Below are positions 61,615 through 64,000 of a stretch of DNA of 64,000 nucleotides, piece after piece. Source of the DNA: Rodentibacter abscessus (GTDB taxonomy: Bacteria > Pseudomonadota > Gammaproteobacteria > Enterobacterales > Pasteurellaceae); assembly GCF_047160095.1 (NCBI RefSeq), contig NZ_AP038785.1:434001-498000 (forward strand). The letters are read 5' to 3'. How positions within the stretch are numbered: the stretch's first letter is position 1; the number at the start of each line of letters is the position of its first letter. A model generated the notes under the pieces. It had not been told where the DNA came from. It saw nothing but the letters and a program-made list of their open reading frames with translations, and ran no database searches. The translations under genes and the position numbers were made by a program.

Positions 61615-62208
61615 ATGCGAAACCTCATCATCATCAACACAGGCTGTGCAAACCTGTCATCGGTAAAATTTGCATTCGACCGTTTGGGGTTTCAAGCGGA
61701 AATTAGTCGTGATTTAGACAAAATCAAATCAGCGGATAAGTTGTTGCTTCCTGGTGTGGGAACAGCACAAGCGGCGATGAAGATTTTGCAAGATCGCAAT
61801 TTGATCGAAATCATCCGAAACGCCACACAACCTATACTCGGTATTTGCCTAGGAATGCAGCTACTCACGAATTTTTCTGAAGAGGGTGATGTTGAAACTT
61901 TAGGCATTATCCCAACTCATACGCAAAAATTTCCTGACTGTGGGCTACCGTTGCCTCATATGGGCTGGAACGAAGTAAAATTTGCCGAAAATTCACCGCT
62001 CTTTGCGGGCATTCCACAAAATTCGCACTTCTATTTCGTACATAGTTATGCGGTGTTACCCAATCAGTACACGATAGCTACCTGTGATTACGGTATCCCA
62101 TTCTCCGCTGCTCTACAAAAAGGGAATTTCTACGGCGTACAATTTCACCCCGAACGCTCGGGTAAAGTCGGTTCGCAATTATTGCGTAATTTTATGGAAA
62201 ATCTGTGA
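61615..62208 (+). CDS. hisH: Imidazole glycerol phosphate synthase, glutaminase subunit
   Basis: 197 residues. Catalytic cysteine in LGICLGMQLL (C78), with the histidine-glutamate pair in FHPERSGKVG near residues 178-180; the PGVGT oxyanion strand is present. Supplies ammonia to HisF. Start ATG follows the UDG-like stop by six bases. Confidence 0.95.
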   Translation: MRNLIIINTGCANLSSVKFAFDRLGFQAEISRDLDKIKSADKLLLPGVGTAQAAMKILQDRNLIEIIRNATQPILGICLGMQLLTNFSEEGDVETLGIIPTHTQKFPDCGLPLPHMGWNEVKFAENSPLFAGIPQNSHFYFVHSYAVLPNQYTIATCDYGIPFSAALQKGNFYGVQFHPERSGKVGSQLLRNFMENL

Positions 62209-62229
62209 GCAAGATCGCAAAACTCATAT

Positions 62230-62249
62230 AACTGTTTTTATAAACAGTT
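62230..62249. promoter_or_regulatory. LexA (SOS) box upstream of the DinD-like gene
   Basis: CTGT-TTTTATAA-ACAG is an exact CTGT-N8-ACAG LexA site at the centre of a larger palindrome (62224-62253, 13-bp arms). A -10 like TAAAAT follows at 62260-62265, so bound LexA would cover the -35 region. Confidence 0.85.
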
Positions 62250-62298
62250 ATATGTTTGCTAAAATGCTGTTGATTTATCCATAATTAAAGGAAATAGA

Positions 62299-63153
62299 AT
62301 GAGCGAAGTAAAATTATTTGAAAATCAACAGGTGCGATCTGTGTGGGATAACGAGCAGGAAGAATGGCTATTTAGCGTGATTGATATAGTAGCCATTTTA
62401 ACTGAAAGTGATAAGCCTCGGGATTACTGGTATCGTGTGAAAAAACGGATGTCAGATGAAGAAAGATCTGAGTTGTCGACAATTTGTCGACAACTGAAAC
62501 TAAAATCTTCTGATGGAAAATTTTATAAAACCGACGTGGCTGATATGCAAGGCATTCTCCGTATTATTCAATCCATTCCTAGCCCAAAAGCCGAGCCTTT
62601 TAAAATGTGGCTAGCAGAGGTTGGGAAAGAACGTTTAGATGAAATTGTTGATCCGGAACTCACAATTGACAGAGCCTTACAAGCTTATCTGCAAAAAGGC
62701 TATTCTCGAGAGTGGATTAATCAACGCCTGCAAGCCATTCAAGTTCGCAAAGAACTTACGGATACTTGGCAAGACCACGGCGTTCAAGCAGGGCGGGAAT
62801 ATGCAATTTTAACCGATGAAATTACTCAGGCGTGGTCGGGAATGAAAACCCGAGAATATAAGGATTTCAAAGGGTTAAAAAAGGAAAATTTGCGAGATAA
62901 TATGTCCACTACAGAACTGGTGCTGAATATGCTTGCCGAAGCTGCCACCAAAGATATTACCCAAATCAGTCACCCTCAAGGATTAGAAGCAAATCGCCAA
63001 GTCGCTAAACGAGGGGGAAATGTGGCAAAAATTGCCCGTCAAAGTTTAGAACAAGAAACAGGACAACCCGTCATTACTCGCAAAAATGCGATTGATTTTG
63101 CCCGCCTGTTAAGGGTGGTAAGTCAAAAAATTGAGGATAAAAGCAATAAGTGA
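62299..63153 (+). CDS. DinD-like / Bro-N family DNA-damage-inducible protein
   Basis: 284 residues. The N-terminal Bro-N-like domain (SVWDNEQEEWLFSVIDIVAIL, residues 14-34) is joined to a DinD-like C-terminal half with REYAILTDEITQAWSG, DFKGLKKENLRDNMSTTEL and ANRQVAKRGGNVAKIARQ. E. coli DinD is SOS-induced and inhibits RecA strand exchange; phage relatives act as antirepressors. The LexA box 50-70 bases upstream supports SOS control independent of the his promoter. Confidence 0.82.
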   Translation: MSEVKLFENQQVRSVWDNEQEEWLFSVIDIVAILTESDKPRDYWYRVKKRMSDEERSELSTICRQLKLKSSDGKFYKTDVADMQGILRIIQSIPSPKAEPFKMWLAEVGKERLDEIVDPELTIDRALQAYLQKGYSREWINQRLQAIQVRKELTDTWQDHGVQAGREYAILTDEITQAWSGMKTREYKDFKGLKKENLRDNMSTTELVLNMLAEAATKDITQISHPQGLEANRQVAKRGGNVAKIARQSLEQETGQPVITRKNAIDFARLLRVVSQKIEDKSNK

Positions 63154-63211
63154 TTAAAGTTAAATAAAACCTTGAATATATAAGCCTTTTAATTATAGTA
63201 GGAAAAGAAAA

Positions 63212-63715
63212 ATGTTAGCAGATGCTTTACTTATTATTGATATGCAAAATGCGGTTTGTTTTCAGCAAGAGAAAATTTATCATTTTGATGAATTAGTAAC
63301 CTTGATAAATCATCGTATTGATGAATATGATAAAAATCATAAACCGATTATTTTTGTGCAACATTCTGATAAGAATTTATTAAAAAATACCAAAGAATGG
63401 GAAATTATTGATCATTTACAAAAAAATAAAGCTGATTATTTTATTGATAAACATTTTTCCAGTGCATTTTACCAAACAGAATTAGATAACTTATTGAAAC
63501 AATTAAATATTGAAAATTTAGAAATTTGTGGGGCAGAAACGCCATTTTGTATCGAAGCAACACTCCAATCTGCTCATTTGCTTGGTTATAAATTACAGAT
63601 GAAGAAAGGAGCGACAACAACTAATTATACGCAATTTATGACGGCTGAAAATACGATTAAACATTATGAAACAATTTGGGGCTATGATCCTCGTTTTTTA
63701 ACACTATTCGAGTAA
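63212..63715 (+). CDS. Isochorismatase-family cysteine hydrolase
   Basis: 167 residues. The catalytic triad is visible: D10 in LLIIDMQNAVC, K80 in IDKHFSSAF and C113 in CGAETPFCIEATLQSAHLLGY. Members hydrolyse isochorismate, nicotinamide or related amides; the substrate here is not predictable. It lies between the DinD-like gene and hisA. TCAAGCGGTC, a near-match of the Actinobacillus-type uptake signal, follows its stop. Confidence 0.85.
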   Translation: MLADALLIIDMQNAVCFQQEKIYHFDELVTLINHRIDEYDKNHKPIIFVQHSDKNLLKNTKEWEIIDHLQKNKADYFIDKHFSSAFYQTELDNLLKQLNIENLEICGAETPFCIEATLQSAHLLGYKLQMKKGATTTNYTQFMTAENTIKHYETIWGYDPRFLTLFE

Positions 63716-63766
63716 TATCAAGCGGTCAAATTTACCTAAAATTTTACAAAAATAAGGAACAAACAA

Positions 63767-64000
63767 TGCAAACATCACAAATTATCCCCGCCCTTGACTT
63801 AATTGATGGTCAGGTGGTGCGGTTGCACCAAGGGGACTATGGCAAGCAGACAAATTATTCCTCAAATCCGACTGCTCTTTTTGCGGATTATGTGGCACAA
63901 GGGGCGAAGCAGTTGCATTTGGTGGATTTAACGGGGGCGAAAGACCCTACCAAACGCCAAACGAAGCTAATTGGCAAGATTATTCGTGCGACAAATTGTC
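63767..64000 (+). CDS. hisA: HisA isomerase, N-terminal part (runs off the window)
   Basis: 78 codons visible: MQTSQIIPALDLIDGQVVRLHQGDYG, with the catalytic aspartate in ALDLIDG, then YVAQGAKQLHLVDLTGAKD. Phosphoribosylformimino-AICAR-P isomerase, the next gene of the his pathway. AAGGAA precedes the ATG. hisF and hisIE are expected beyond the window. Confidence 0.94.

Overview
The window is chromosomal DNA of a Pasteurellaceae bacterium of the Haemophilus/Aggregatibacter type. It is dense in the Haemophilus-dialect DNA uptake signal sequence (core AAGTGCGGT), often as inverted pairs that double as terminators, and its gene order (folK-pcnB-dksA-rec2-msbA-lpxK-ycaR-kdsB-uvrC-terC) matches, from memory, that of H. 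influenzae. Two competence-type CRP-S sites sit in front of rec2 and of the comN-Q pilin-like genes, so the organism probably has a complete natural-transformation regulon.

Layout. 0-5 kb: 5' end of lysC, a sanA-like gene, metX with a MetJ operator, a nitroreductase, sppA. 5-19.5 kb: folK, pcnB (apparently started at AUU), dksA, rec2/comEC, msbA, lpxK, ycaR, kdsB, uvrC, a TerC-family gene, the PhoH-like/ybeY pair and a HAD phosphatase. 19.6-33.3 kb: a fecBCDE-type iron ABC transporter, suhB, comNOPQ-recC, nrdR-ribD-degS-yfbR. 33.9-48.9 kb: a type III-A CRISPR-Cas island on the minus strand. 49.2-54.9 kb: rnb, fabI, a Nif3-like gene and queC-queD-queE behind a preQ1 riboswitch. 55-64 kb: the his operon with leader peptide and attenuator, interrupted by five non-histidine genes and continuing past the window edge in hisA.

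The CRISPR island is the most unusual part. It has cas10-csm2-csm3-csm4-csm5-cas6, a 24-repeat array, an adaptation module cas2'-cas1-cas2 with two different Cas2 proteins, and a cyclic-oligoadenylate module (csx16-card1-csm6-like CARF gene). Between the adaptation and signalling modules lie two genes of unknown function (274 and 118 aa) and a 5'-truncated relative of the 274-aa gene. Five transcription units (cas10 operon, truncated gene/cas2'-cas1-cas2, 274-aa gene, 118-aa gene, csx16 operon) share a 12-bp palindrome of form TRCAARYTTGYA, placed 24-27 bp upstream of a probable -10 box. This suggests that one regulator controls the whole locus, including the two unknown genes.

The his operon carries a DUF559 endonuclease gene bounded by 35-bp perfect inverted repeats that supply the stop codon of hisC, a DinD-like gene behind a textbook LexA box, a possible uracil-DNA-glycosylase-like gene, and PfpI and isochorismatase-like genes. 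This region and the cas1/cas2 module also contain uptake signals of the other Pasteurellaceae dialect (ACAAGCGGT), a hint of exchange with the Actinobacillus-type branch. All assignments come from reading the sequence; no database search was run.
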